A stretch of 43,113 nucleotides of DNA, from NCBI GenBank assembly GCA_013816895.1, contig JACDDR010000024.1, forward strand, positions 1-43,113, in the 5' to 3' direction. Positions 8,422 through 17,142 of this stretch are shown piece after piece. The first letter of the stretch is position 1. Each line of letters starts with the position of its first letter. This DNA comes from Bacteroidota bacterium (GTDB lineage: Bacteria > Bacteroidota > Bacteroidia > B-17B0 > Aurantibacillaceae). Made by a program: the position numbers and the translations under genes. Under the pieces are notes generated by a model. The model ran no database searches. It worked only from the letters and a program-made list of their open reading frames with translations, and was not told the DNA's origin.

Positions 8422-9441
8422 TCACAATTGCTTTAACACCTTTACTGTTTGTGCCAGCATTTCATCTGTAAAATCAAGATGTGTTACCATACGGATCGTT
8501 TGTTTTCCGAAAGCTGCTATTTTGATATTGTTCTCAGCTAACTTTTTTTCAAAAGCTTCGCCTGTGTACTTATCCTTTTTAAGATTGAAAATGATAATGT
8601 TGGTATACACTGGCAAAATAGAATCAACGTAAGATGTTTCCTGAAGTGCATTTTCAAGAACCCTGGCCTTTTTGTGATCTTCGGATAAACGTTCAACATT
8701 ATTTTTTAATGCGTATAAACCCGCTGCTGCTAAAAACCCTGCCTGGCGCATTCCGCCACCAAAGACTTTCCGCACTTTACGACCTTTTTTAATTTGTTCC
8801 TTAGTGCCTAACAACAAGGAACCAACCGGAGCCCCCAGTCCTTTCGATAAACAAATAGAAATCGTATCAAAATATTTTCCAATTTCTTTTGGTGATTCTT
8901 TTGTTTCCACAAGTGCATTAAACAGGCGGGCACCATCCAGGTGCAAAGCAAGGCCTTTGGATTTACAAAGTTCACTGATTGGTTTAATTCTCTCCAGGGT
9001 ATAATAACTTCCTCCTGCCCTGTTAACCGTATTTTCAAGCGATACAAGCGAAGTGCGCGTTAACCAGTCAAGGTCGGGGTTTATAAATCCTTCGATCAGG
9101 CCTGCAGATAATCTTCCTTCTTCGCCATGCACTAATTTTGCCTGAACTCCGGAGTTAAAAGATATGCCACCACCTTCGTAATTATAAATATGTGAATTCA
9201 CATCGCAGATCAATTCGTCACCGGGCTGCGTATGAATTTTAATCGCAATCTGGTTAGTCATCGTGCCGCTTGGGCAATACAACGCCGACTCTTTTCCAAA
9301 CATCTCCGCCGCGTACGCTTCCAGCTCATTAATTGCCGGGTCTTCGTTAAACACATCATCTCCTACCGGCGCCTTCATCATAGCTTCCAGCATGGCCTCT
9401 GAAGGTTTTGTTACCGTATCACTTCTCAGATCAATAATCAT
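8422..9441 (-). CDS. ltaE: Low-specificity L-threonine aldolase
   Basis: A PLP enzyme that cleaves L-threonine and allo-threonine to glycine and acetaldehyde. It has 339 residues, normal for the family. The N-terminus IDLRSDTVTKPSEAML is characteristic. The PLP-binding Asp is Asp169 in HLDGARLFN and the Schiff-base lysine is Lys200 in CLSKGLGAPVGSLL. Arg224 onward and FGGGMRQAGFLAAAGLYAL fit the family. The ATG lies 2 bases downstream of the stop of the E1 fusion gene, so the two are in one transcript. A shared role, for example in glycine or branched-chain amino acid turnover, is inference. It converges on the GLPGLI gene with a 14-base gap. Confidence 0.93.
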   Translation of the reverse strand: MIIDLRSDTVTKPSEAMLEAMMKAPVGDDVFNEDPAINELEAYAAEMFGKESALYCPSGTMTNQIAIKIHTQPGDELICDVNSHIYNYEGGGISFNSGVQAKLVHGEEGRLSAGLIEGFINPDLDWLTRTSLVSLENTVNRAGGSYYTLERIKPISELCKSKGLALHLDGARLFNALVETKESPKEIGKYFDTISICLSKGLGAPVGSLLLGTKEQIKKGRKVRKVFGGGMRQAGFLAAAGLYALKNNVERLSEDHKKARVLENALQETSYVDSILPVYTNIIIFNLKKDKYTGEAFEKKLAENNIKIAAFGKQTIRMVTHLDFTDEMLAQTVKVLKQL

Positions 9442-9443
9442 TT

Positions 9444-11441
9444 CTAATAATTTTTAAGCTTCATTAATTTTTCCTTGAACCTTTCTTTCGGAAGAAAATT
9501 AATTTCAAGATCCGCATTCATCGGTACCGGTGTATCTAAACTTCCTTCGCGCATTACCGGCGCATCCAGGTATTCAAAACAATTTTCAGTAATCAGTGAA
9601 GCAATCTCCCCTCCTATTCCGCCTGTGAGCGTATCTTCATGCAACACAAGCACTCTTCCTGTTTTTTTAACTGAAGCGTAGATCGTTTCTATATCCAGCG
9701 GTGCAAGGGTTCTTAAATCAATAAGATCAGCACTTAATCCCGGGTTTTCATTCAACGCTTCGAGCGCCCAGTGAACGCCTAATCCGTAAGTAACGATTGT
9801 AAGATCATTTCCTTCCTTAACTAATCTAGCTTTTCCAAAAGGAATGGTATAATAACCATCCGGAACATCTTCGCTAATACTTCTGTACAATCCTTTATGT
9901 TCAAAAAACATTACGGGATTAGGGTCTTCGAAAGAGGCTAACAACAATCCTTTTGCATCGGAAGGAAATGCAGGATAAGCAATTTTCAAACCCGGCGTTT
10001 TAAAAAACCAGGCTTCGTTACTCTGACTGTGAAACGGTCCAGCGGCAACACCCGCGCCGGTCGGCATTCGCACTACCACATCCGCATTTTGCTCCCAGCG
10101 GTAATAACTTTTTGCCAGGTTGTTTATAATCTGTGTCATCCCCTCAGTCACAAAGTCGGCGAACTGCATTTCTACCATCGCCTTGTATCCGTTGATGGAT
10201 AACCCAAAGCCGGTTCCAAGGATCGCGCTTTCACATAAAGGCGTGTTCCTTACACGGTCTTTTCCAAATTCCGCAACAAAACCATCGGTAATTTTAAAAA
10301 CACCGCCATACTCGGCAATGTCCTGCCCCATTAAAACGAGGTTTTTATGTTTCTGCATAGCAAGTCGCAAACCGTTACTAATCGCGTCAATCAAACGCAT
10401 ATTGGTTTTGCTGCCCGTAGGTATTGTATCCTCTATAGTTACGGGTTTGAATAATTCATTCAATTCCTTCCTGGTGTCAGGCGGGGGCAATGTTTCAGCA
10501 AAGGCAATTTCCAGCCCCTGTTCAAGTTCCTTTTTAATGTCGGCCCTTGTTTTTTCAATCATGTCTTCGGTTAAGACACCTTCGCCTAAAAGAAATTTTT
10601 CAAACGTACTCACAGGATCTTTTCTGCCCCACACATCAAACAATTCCTTTGGCACATATTTCGTTCCACTGGCTTCTTCATGGCCACGCATGCGGAATGT
10701 AACGCACTCCAGAATAACCGGACGCGGGTTTTCGCGAATGCTTTCCGCAAGATTCTTAATTGTTTCAAACACTTTCAAAACATTATTGCCATCGATCGAT
10801 ACCCCTTCAATTCCATACCCCACCGCTTTGTCGGCAAATGATTTACATCTGAACTGTTCGTTGCTCGGTGTACTTAAACCATAACCATTGTTCTCAATGA
10901 TGAAGATCACCGGCAGATCCCATACAGCCGCGGTATTGATGCTCTCATGAAAATCACCTTCGCTCGCTCCGCCATCACCGCTAAATACCACCGTAACTTT
11001 TTTATCCTTCCTGATTTTATCGGCAAGTGCAATTCCATCGGCCACTCCTAATTGCGGACCAAGATGCGAGATCATTCCAACAATTTTATATTCCTGCGTT
11101 CCAAAATGAAAGGAACGGTCGCGGCCTTTGGTAAAGCCACCGGGTTTTCCCTGGAACTGCGAAAACAAACGGTTTAAGGGAATGTTACGCGTAGTAAAAA
11201 CACCCAGGTTACGGTGCATGGGTAAAATAAATTCATCGTTGTTTAAAGCCGTGGCAACGCCTACAGAAATTGCTTCCTGACCAATACCGCTGAACCATTT
11301 GGCGATCCTGCCCTGACGAAGAAGAAGCAACATTTTTTCTTCGATCATTCTGGGCTTTAAAATATTTTTATAAAGGGTGAGAAGTGTCTCATCTTTATGT
11401 TTTTTACGGTCGAACTTAACGGGCATCTCAGCTGTGATCAT
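9444..11441 (-). CDS. 2-oxoacid dehydrogenase E1, fused alpha and beta subunits
   Basis: The thiamine-diphosphate E1 component of a 2-oxoacid dehydrogenase complex, most likely branched-chain (2-oxoisovalerate) type, though pyruvate cannot be excluded. It is a 665-residue fusion. The alpha part covers about residues 15-335, with the ThDP motif starting at GDGGASEGDF (155-164) and ending in IIENN (181-185). A linker of about 10 residues follows. The beta part starts near residue 347 (MRLIDAISNGLRLAM) and contains GQDIAEYGGVFK, MQFADF and the C-terminal half with PVPMNADLE. Fused E1 proteins of this kind are common in Bacteroidota. E2 and E3 genes are not nearby. Threonine aldolase follows after 2 bases, and the barrel-like secreted protein gene ends 24 bases upstream. 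Confidence 0.92.
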   Translation of the reverse strand: MITAEMPVKFDRKKHKDETLLTLYKNILKPRMIEEKMLLLLRQGRIAKWFSGIGQEAISVGVATALNNDEFILPMHRNLGVFTTRNIPLNRLFSQFQGKPGGFTKGRDRSFHFGTQEYKIVGMISHLGPQLGVADGIALADKIRKDKKVTVVFSGDGGASEGDFHESINTAAVWDLPVIFIIENNGYGLSTPSNEQFRCKSFADKAVGYGIEGVSIDGNNVLKVFETIKNLAESIRENPRPVILECVTFRMRGHEEASGTKYVPKELFDVWGRKDPVSTFEKFLLGEGVLTEDMIEKTRADIKKELEQGLEIAFAETLPPPDTRKELNELFKPVTIEDTIPTGSKTNMRLIDAISNGLRLAMQKHKNLVLMGQDIAEYGGVFKITDGFVAEFGKDRVRNTPLCESAILGTGFGLSINGYKAMVEMQFADFVTEGMTQIINNLAKSYYRWEQNADVVVRMPTGAGVAAGPFHSQSNEAWFFKTPGLKIAYPAFPSDAKGLLLASFEDPNPVMFFEHKGLYRSISEDVPDGYYTIPFGKARLVKEGNDLTIVTYGLGVHWALEALNENPGLSADLIDLRTLAPLDIETIYASVKKTGRVLVLHEDTLTGGIGGEIASLITENCFEYLDAPVMREGSLDTPVPMNADLEINFLPKERFKEKLMKLKNY

Positions 11442-11465
11442 ATCTCCTTTGGAATTTAATAATTA

Positions 11466-12161
11466 TTAAGCTTTTGCTTTACGGTCCAGTAATACAGTGA
11501 ACCCAAATCCAATGTTGAACCAGCTCATGTAGTACCTGTTATTTTTTTTACTGACTTCCTCAAAGTGATTAAATCGCGGGCCCTTGGGATCAAAATTACT
11601 TAGCACAGTAGCATATGCCACGAAAATGGATAAAGACATTTTTTGTTTTTCGTCCACTATAAAATTCACAGCCATTTCAGGCTGAAGGTAAGGAGTGATA
11701 TAAGTCTGCAAACCGTAAGGCCGGTTCAGGAGATTGGTATCGGCATTTACATGAAGATAATTTACCTGCATTAAACCTGAATTGAGGGAATAACTCATGT
11801 AACCAGTAGGCGAAAAAAATTTGTCGATCCCGATTTTCATAAAGCCCGAGTGTGCCATAAGACGTGTGTTATATGGAATACTGGCTTTGAAATACTGAAA
11901 CTTTAAGAATTTGTTGTTTTGAAAATGTGAATTCTGATACCCCACTCCGATAAAAAAATTACCGAACAGCCGAACGTTCACACTTAAATTAGCTTCGTAC
12001 ACCCCGGCAAAACAGGTTCGGAACATCTGGCTGCTGATGCCCCTGGGTATGCCTACGTTTCCGCGAATGGTCACCAGTGCGTTCCGTTTATCAAGGATCT
12101 TGTCCTGCGGGTACGCAAAAGCCGTGAACAACAGTAACAGCGCCAAAATTAGGGTTCTCAT
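11466..12161 (-). CDS. Secreted, possibly outer-membrane barrel protein of unknown function
   Basis: A 231-residue protein with a clear signal peptide, MRTLILALLLLFTAFAYPQ. The mature part alternates hydrophobic and polar residues and is rich in Tyr, Phe and Asn, as in FFIGVGYQNSHFQNN, with a hydrophobic strand GFGFTVLLDRKAKA at the end. This is compatible with a small 8-10-strand outer-membrane barrel, but no family is recognised. The gene is 24 bases upstream of the E1 gene on the same strand and could share its transcript. The opposite neighbour, the serine hydrolase, is divergent with a 64-base AT-rich gap. Confidence 0.65.
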   Translation of the reverse strand: MRTLILALLLLFTAFAYPQDKILDKRNALVTIRGNVGIPRGISSQMFRTCFAGVYEANLSVNVRLFGNFFIGVGYQNSHFQNNKFLKFQYFKASIPYNTRLMAHSGFMKIGIDKFFSPTGYMSYSLNSGLMQVNYLHVNADTNLLNRPYGLQTYITPYLQPEMAVNFIVDEKQKMSLSIFVAYATVLSNFDPKGPRFNHFEEVSKKNNRYYMSWFNIGFGFTVLLDRKAKA

Positions 12162-12225
12162 TTAATCTTTAAATATAAAGGTTAAATCGCAACCTAAAAA
12201 CTATTGTTTTTACTATTTTTATGGC

Positions 12226-13644
12226 ATGACCAGGCCCATTTTATTCGCGTTGTTTATTCTTTTAAGTTTCTCACAGCTTTCACAGGTTAATATAAAAAAC
12301 AACCTGGCCGTTGCCGATAAAATTAAAACGCTTTATAACCAAAAAAAATACAGCACTATCTACGTTTTACTCAATAAGGATTTTCAAAAACAAATGAGCG
12401 AAAAAGAGTTTATTGATTTTATTCAAAAAAACATTTTTACGTATCAGCGCGATCTGAATAATTTCGAACACCTCAAAGATGAAAATGACCACTCACAGTT
12501 TATAGGACATTTTACCAATGGCGAGCTGCTGATGAAGCTGAATACCGACAGTGCCGGCATGATCAGCCTTCTACAGTTCCTGCCGCATCTGAGCATGCCC
12601 AAAACTAAAATCACCGATTATGCGAGCGACAATAAAAAAATCACGGGGATTGACTCACTGATCGACAAAATTGTTACTGATTATATGCAGAGTCCGCAAA
12701 ACTGTGGATTGAGTATAGGCATATTTGAAAACGGACAAGAATACTTTTACAATTACGGCGAAAGCAAACGTTTAACAAGATCGCTGCCTGAATCTTCAAC
12801 CATTTATGAAATAGGATCGGTTACAAAAGTGTTCTGCGGAATTCTGCTGGCAACAGCCATCACAGAAAAAAAAGCAAAAGCCACTGACGATATCCGGATG
12901 TATCTGCCCGCCGGAAAATATCCGAATCTTGAAACGCATGATAAATACATTCAACTCATTCATTTGGCCGATCATACCTCTGGATTACCACGCCTGCCCG
13001 AAAACATTGAGAAACAGGCAAACTACGATCCGCTTAATCCCTACAAAAGTTACGATGAAAAAATTCTCCTGGAATATCTCGGGAAAATACAACTGACCTC
13101 CGAACCGGGTGCTATTTGTGATTATTCCAATCTTGGAATGGGGCTTTTGGGAGTGATCCTCGAAAAAATATATAAAAAATCATTTCACGAACTGGTGCTT
13201 GAAAAAATATGTAAACCAATAGGCATGAATAGCACTGGCGTTCAGTTAACCCCACACCAGGAAACCTTTTTTGCAACAGGGTATAATTCCGCAGGCAATG
13301 AAACGCCACACTGGGAATTACCCGGTCTTACAGCCGCTGGTGGACTGCGATCGTGCGCAAAAGACATGATGTTGTTCCTGGAAAAAAACCTCGAAGAAAA
13401 AGACGAAGCTTTAACGCTTTCACATCAATCTACCGTTAACAAAGGCGACAATGTAGCAATGGCCTGGCACATTCTTAAAACAAAATCAGGCAATACGCTC
13501 ACCTGGCACAATGGCGGAACATACGGGGCCAGCAGTTTCTGCGGGTTTATCAAAGAAAAGAATTGCGCGGTGGTTGTATTAAGTAATTCCGGAACCCCGG
13601 TAGATCCTATTGCCCTTGCAGTCTTAAGATTTTTGCAGAAGTAA
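12226..13644 (+). CDS. Secreted serine hydrolase, class C beta-lactamase/DD-peptidase fold
   Basis: A 472-residue exported hydrolase. The signal peptide is about residues 1-20 (LFALFILLSFSQLSQ). Residues 25-125 form a small domain of the DUF3887 type, with a fold-like run KKYSTIYVLLNKDFQKQM. The catalytic domain of the beta-lactamase superfamily follows: Ser198-Val-Thr-Lys201 in GSVTKVF, Tyr300-Ser-Asn302 in CDYSNLG, and HNGG at 428-431 in the place of the KTG triad. The HADHTSGLP type segment of esterase-like members is present as LADHTSGLPRLP. The substrate is unknown and may be a peptide, an ester or a lactam. The gene is preceded by an AT-rich gap without a convincing promoter box. Confidence 0.9.
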   Translation: MTRPILFALFILLSFSQLSQVNIKNNLAVADKIKTLYNQKKYSTIYVLLNKDFQKQMSEKEFIDFIQKNIFTYQRDLNNFEHLKDENDHSQFIGHFTNGELLMKLNTDSAGMISLLQFLPHLSMPKTKITDYASDNKKITGIDSLIDKIVTDYMQSPQNCGLSIGIFENGQEYFYNYGESKRLTRSLPESSTIYEIGSVTKVFCGILLATAITEKKAKATDDIRMYLPAGKYPNLETHDKYIQLIHLADHTSGLPRLPENIEKQANYDPLNPYKSYDEKILLEYLGKIQLTSEPGAICDYSNLGMGLLGVILEKIYKKSFHELVLEKICKPIGMNSTGVQLTPHQETFFATGYNSAGNETPHWELPGLTAAGGLRSCAKDMMLFLEKNLEEKDEALTLSHQSTVNKGDNVAMAWHILKTKSGNTLTWHNGGTYGASSFCGFIKEKNCAVVVLSNSGTPVDPIALAVLRFLQK

Positions 13645-13648
13645 AAGA

Positions 13649-13770
13649 AGCCACAGATCCGATAGCTATCGGATGCACCGATAACGCAGAATACTTTTGG
13701 ACTGATCTTGCAGAGATAAATGCACTATTTTTTGAAGAGCTTTTCTGTGTAATCCGCGAAATCTGTGGCT
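13649..13770. repeat. Inverted repeat element with AGCCACAGAT ends
   Basis: A 122-bp element bounded by a perfect 10-bp inverted repeat, AGCCACAGAT at 13649-13658 and ATCTGTGGCT at 13761-13770. Just inside the left end is a 14-bp perfect palindrome, CCGATAGCTATCGG (13659-13672). The reverse complement of the right arm continues into GGATTACACAGA, which also occurs in the repeats at 21969-22170. The right end runs two bases into the stop codon of the LpxR-like gene. No reading frame is supported inside it. Confidence 0.65.
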
Positions 13771-14731
13771 AAAAACATACCGTGATATTACAGCGTCCCC
13801 AGCCGTGATCCACGCCGGTTACAAATTCTTTCGTGATATACGTTCGCGCGTACTCCAGGCTTATTCTTTTATAAGCAAGCACAACGCTGAAATAAGATGA
13901 AAACACTGCCCGCGAAACATTTTTTGCTGTGATCTCGTGGATGCTGCTGCTGAAAGGTCCGCCCTGCAATGTAGCATTATAACCCACCCATTTTTCTTTG
14001 GCCTTTACGGTAAAGAATAACTGGAACTTATTTACCTGAGCATTTTTTATAATACCCAGTTGTTTGAAGTAAGAATTCATTTTACCAAAGCGCAAATGAA
14101 GCGATCCTCCTAAATCATCGTAGAGTGTTCCTCCACGCACATCCGCTGAGCCGATAAGTTCAATGAATTCTTTAGAGAAAATTGCCTTTTCGTAAGAGGC
14201 AGAATAATTCAGTACAATGTCCTGACTCAATTGATTTTCCCAGCCAAGCGGCGCAATGTTATCAAGCCCTTTGTGAATTCCTTTTTGCTCTTCCTCGCAT
14301 TTAGCGCAGGGACCAATGATGCCAATATCCAGCTGTGTATTTAAACGTTGCTTTTTTACCGGATCAATGGACGAAAGGAAATGGCCCACCGCAAATGTTC
14401 CTGTAAAAGGCCTCTCAAGCCTGTTAAGGGTATCAAAACGGATGCTTATGGGTGTAAAACAATCCTGTTCGAAATGCAAACCATAATAATTCTGCACATT
14501 TTTATTTAAGCGGATAAGTGTTTTTGAAAAAGGAGATTTTTTAATCACCGGTAAAATTAACTCCGAGATAACTCCCTGCGTGTAATACCTGTCTGTTGCA
14601 CTAAAGAAATCATTTTCGTAAATAAAACTGTAATAGCGGTTATTTTTTACCAGTTCCCGGTTCAGTGAATCCTGCTGTCCGAATATTCTGGCGCATGCAA
14701 AGAGAGCGCATCCGATAAAGAAAATTTTCAT
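13769..14731 (-). CDS. lpxR: LpxR-family outer-membrane lipid A 3'-O-deacylase
   Basis: LpxR enzymes are 12-strand outer-membrane barrels that remove the 3'-linked acyloxyacyl chain from lipid A. This protein has 320 residues with a signal peptide MKIFFIGCALFACARIFGQ. The family signature is visible as YENDFFSATDRYYTQG at residues 38-53, including the Asn-Asp pair (40-41) that belongs to the active site in characterised members. GWENQLSQDIVLNYSASYE in the middle and the DVRGGTLYDDLG strand also fit. The C-terminus ends in CNITVCF, a barrel-like last strand. The gene starts 1 base downstream of the spermidine-synthase-like gene and is probably translated with it. The family assignment is firm, but the deacylase activity is inferred. 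Confidence 0.82.
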   Translation of the reverse strand: MKIFFIGCALFACARIFGQQDSLNRELVKNNRYYSFIYENDFFSATDRYYTQGVISELILPVIKKSPFSKTLIRLNKNVQNYYGLHFEQDCFTPISIRFDTLNRLERPFTGTFAVGHFLSSIDPVKKQRLNTQLDIGIIGPCAKCEEEQKGIHKGLDNIAPLGWENQLSQDIVLNYSASYEKAIFSKEFIELIGSADVRGGTLYDDLGGSLHLRFGKMNSYFKQLGIIKNAQVNKFQLFFTVKAKEKWVGYNATLQGGPFSSSIHEITAKNVSRAVFSSYFSVVLAYKRISLEYARTYITKEFVTGVDHGWGRCNITVCF

Positions 14732-14732
14732 C

Positions 14733-16181
14733 TTAATTATTTTGATAATACCTCAGATAATTGTTCCGCCAGGCTTTGTTTGCAAGGGCATTATACTTTT
14801 CAAGAACCGGCAGGTCATCGGTATTCACAAGCGATGTAGCAGGGAGTGGTTCATTAAGCACGTAACCCGAATGGATCGCTGAAAGATTATCTTTATTTAA
14901 AGAAGCTGCAAAAATAATATTGCGGTGATCCTGCTCTTTGGAAAGAGATGTTAGTATCACCTCAAAACCTGATCGCACAAGCGTGTTGTAAAGAACAGAA
15001 GTTCCCTTTCCAAGTTCATTATTTGTATATCCATGCCAGTTTATATAGATTACAGCTTCCTTGTTTAAATTCGTTTTTAGTCGTTCGAGGCTTTCCATTG
15101 TGATCACATGAGAAGGCTGCTCTTCTGCTTTAAAAATATCCACCAGCACCAGATCAAATTTTTTGTTACATGTATTGAGATAGTATCGTGCGTCACTGCA
15201 CACCGTTTCAACTTTTTTTGCGAGATAAAAATGTTTCAGGGATGCTTCAATAATTCTTTCGTCAAACTCTACACCTGTTACCTTATAATTTTTCTGGAGC
15301 AGCAAATTAGCGGTTAATCCTCCGCCCAAACCAAGAACAAGCGCTTCTTTAGGAGATGCCGCCCGATCAATAAGTGAATCAAGAAGGGTAACGTAACCCG
15401 ATACCGAAAGATGAGTTTTAAGGTCCATTTCTGTCTGAATAATCTCGTTTATCTTTAACAGACGAACTGACTGGCCATTGCTTACAACATCTTTAACCTC
15501 CAGCCGTCCTAAAACGCCGTCAGATGTCAAAAGCGTTTTCTCCCTTTTTAACTCAAATTGCAGGTTCAGGTAAACAAAGGCTATGAATAAAAGCAACTGT
15601 CCTTTTTTAAGAACCTTAAATACAAAAAGTGTAACGGTAAATAACAAAGCGCCAAAAATGAGAAGCGTGTAGTTTAAGCCAATGGAAGGAATGAGCCAGA
15701 AGCCGCAGAGAAAAGTTGCAAGGATACCACCAGCAGTAGAAACCGCGTACACTGTGCCGCTTACCTTCCCGGAAGAATTGGTATGGGTTGTTTGCAAAAG
15801 AATGAACAAAGGAGAGGTGGCTCCAAGAAAAAAAATCGGAAAAAATAAAAGCGCGAATGTGCTTAATATTACCGCGGGTAAAAATGAAATATAGGAAATA
15901 CGAGGCACAAGATAACGGCTGATAACCGGCATGATTAAAAGGAACAACGCCGCAACTATCAGAATATTGAATAATTTTTTCGAAGAATCTTTGGAGTCAG
16001 CGCTAATGGCACCTCCATAAAAATAGCCAAGAGCAAGGGCTGCGAGTGTTATTCCCAAAACGGAAGCCCATACGTACAAACTGCTTCCGAAAACGGGCGA
16101 CAGTAATTTTGCACCGCAAAGTTCTGCGGCCATCACGGCGGCACCTTCTATAAAACTGAGGAATAAAAATTTGCGTAACAT
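14733..16181 (-). CDS. Membrane-anchored spermidine-synthase-like protein
   Basis: A 482-residue protein of the fused membrane/spermidine-synthase type. Residues 1-205 hold about six or seven hydrophobic helices, starting FIEGAAVMAAELCGAKLLSP. Residues 215-440 form an aminopropyltransferase/methyltransferase Rossmann domain, with the nucleotide loop LVLGLGGGLT (281-290), the acidic GVEFDERI (303-310), CSDARYYL (328-335) and LVDIFKAEEQPSHV (346-359). True spermidine synthases have a DSSDP-type motif at the last position, and VDIF is different, so polyamine synthesis is not assured. The LpxR-like gene follows after 1 base. The substrate is unknown. Confidence 0.85.
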   Translation of the reverse strand: MLRKFLFLSFIEGAAVMAAELCGAKLLSPVFGSSLYVWASVLGITLAALALGYFYGGAISADSKDSSKKLFNILIVAALFLLIMPVISRYLVPRISYISFLPAVILSTFALLFFPIFFLGATSPLFILLQTTHTNSSGKVSGTVYAVSTAGGILATFLCGFWLIPSIGLNYTLLIFGALLFTVTLFVFKVLKKGQLLLFIAFVYLNLQFELKREKTLLTSDGVLGRLEVKDVVSNGQSVRLLKINEIIQTEMDLKTHLSVSGYVTLLDSLIDRAASPKEALVLGLGGGLTANLLLQKNYKVTGVEFDERIIEASLKHFYLAKKVETVCSDARYYLNTCNKKFDLVLVDIFKAEEQPSHVITMESLERLKTNLNKEAVIYINWHGYTNNELGKGTSVLYNTLVRSGFEVILTSLSKEQDHRNIIFAASLNKDNLSAIHSGYVLNEPLPATSLVNTDDLPVLEKYNALANKAWRNNYLRYYQNN

Positions 16182-16248
16182 TGATGACTAATTTACGGTT
16201 TTAACCACAACGGTACAAAGCGTTAAGGATAACCAAAAACACGGAAAA

Positions 16249-16361
16249 TTAACCGCAAGGACGCCAAGAGCTCGCAAGGGACGCGGAATAATTTGCGTAA
16301 ATAAGCTATTAACTCTGCTTCCTTGCGCACCCTGCGCCTTCTTCGCGTTCATCGCGGTTTA
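16249..16361. repeat. Imperfect inverted repeat with TTAACCGC / GCGGTTTA ends
   Basis: The gap 16182-16362 contains two arms of about 40 bases, 16249-16288 and 16319-16361, that are imperfectly complementary. The left arm starts TTAACCGCAAGGACGCCAAG, and the right arm read on the other strand starts TAAACCGCGATGAACGCGAA. Both continue with GCA/CGC-rich blocks. Such AACCGCAAAGACGCAAAG-like sequence is familiar from intergenic DNA of many Bacteroidota genomes. It lies immediately downstream of the TauE gene's upstream neighbour and codes for nothing visible. In RNA it would fold into a long interrupted hairpin. Confidence 0.6.
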
Positions 16362-16362
16362 C

Positions 16363-17142
16363 TTAACCCACAAACCCAACTGCTATCAGCGCACCCATTG
16401 CCATCATAAAAACACCGACAAACCATTTAAAGAAATTGAGGCTGGTTTTTTTAAACAATTTATTGCCTGCCAAAGCGCCAGCCCAAGCGGAAAGTACGGC
16501 TATTGCCAATAAAGACCAATTGGTTTCGGCAAGTTTTAAACTATCGAAATTACTGTACAAGGAAATGCGGATCACATCTACCATACATGCTACCATTACA
16601 CCTGTAGCAATAAAAACCGGCTTCTCTAAATTTAATCGTAATAAAAAAGCGCTTCGAAGAGCACCCTGATGTCCTGTAAAGCCGCCAAAAAATCCGCTTA
16701 GCAAACCGCCGGGAACAAGGTATGTTTTACTGAAGCTCAATGATGAAAGTTTTTTAGACAATTCAACGCAGGCAAAAAAAATGATAAGAACGCCGATTAT
16801 TAGTCCGGGCCATGTGATGCTAAACCTCGCATTCATCAACGTATAATTTACAATCACAGTATCCTCCTCACTGATTCTCTTTAGGAGATAAGCTCCGGAA
16901 ACCGCCGCTAACACAGAAGGAACGCCAAACCGTAAAACAATATTCCAGTTAATATTTTTAAACACCAATCCTAGCTTAAACAAATTATTTAAAAGATGAA
17001 CACAGGCCGTTAAAGCAATTGCAACCGGCAAAGGATAGTAAATGGCGAAGACGGGAAGCAGGATAGTTCCTAATCCAAAACCGGAAAAAAAGGTGAGGAA
17101 GGAAGCAATTAAAGCCGTTAACGCAATTGCGAACCAGATCAT
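16363..17142 (-). CDS. TauE/SafE-family membrane transporter
   Basis: A 259-residue inner-membrane protein of the TSUP (TauE/SafE) family, whose characterised members export sulfite, sulfoacetate and related organosulfur anions. Roughly eight hydrophobic segments are visible, in two halves. The first half has FFSGFGLGTILLPVFAIYYP and the second GGLLSGFFGGFTGHQGALRS, which are the two pseudo-symmetric repeats with their Gly-rich motif. The length is typical. The ATG overlaps the TAA of the kinase gene as TAATG, so the two are translationally coupled. The substrate cannot be deduced from the sequence. Confidence 0.9.
   Translation of the reverse strand: MIWFAIALTALIASFLTFFSGFGLGTILLPVFAIYYPLPVAIALTACVHLLNNLFKLGLVFKNINWNIVLRFGVPSVLAAVSGAYLLKRISEEDTVIVNYTLMNARFSITWPGLIIGVLIIFFACVELSKKLSSLSFSKTYLVPGGLLSGFFGGFTGHQGALRSAFLLRLNLEKPVFIATGVMVACMVDVIRISLYSNFDSLKLAETNWSLLAIAVLSAWAGALAGNKLFKKTSLNFFKWFVGVFMMAMGALIAVGFVG

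Noticed and set aside
10120..10884. A 254-codon open frame on the plus strand opposite the E1 gene
   Set aside because: It is antisense to a strongly conserved E1 region and its translation is unlike any family. It arises from the codon bias of the real gene.
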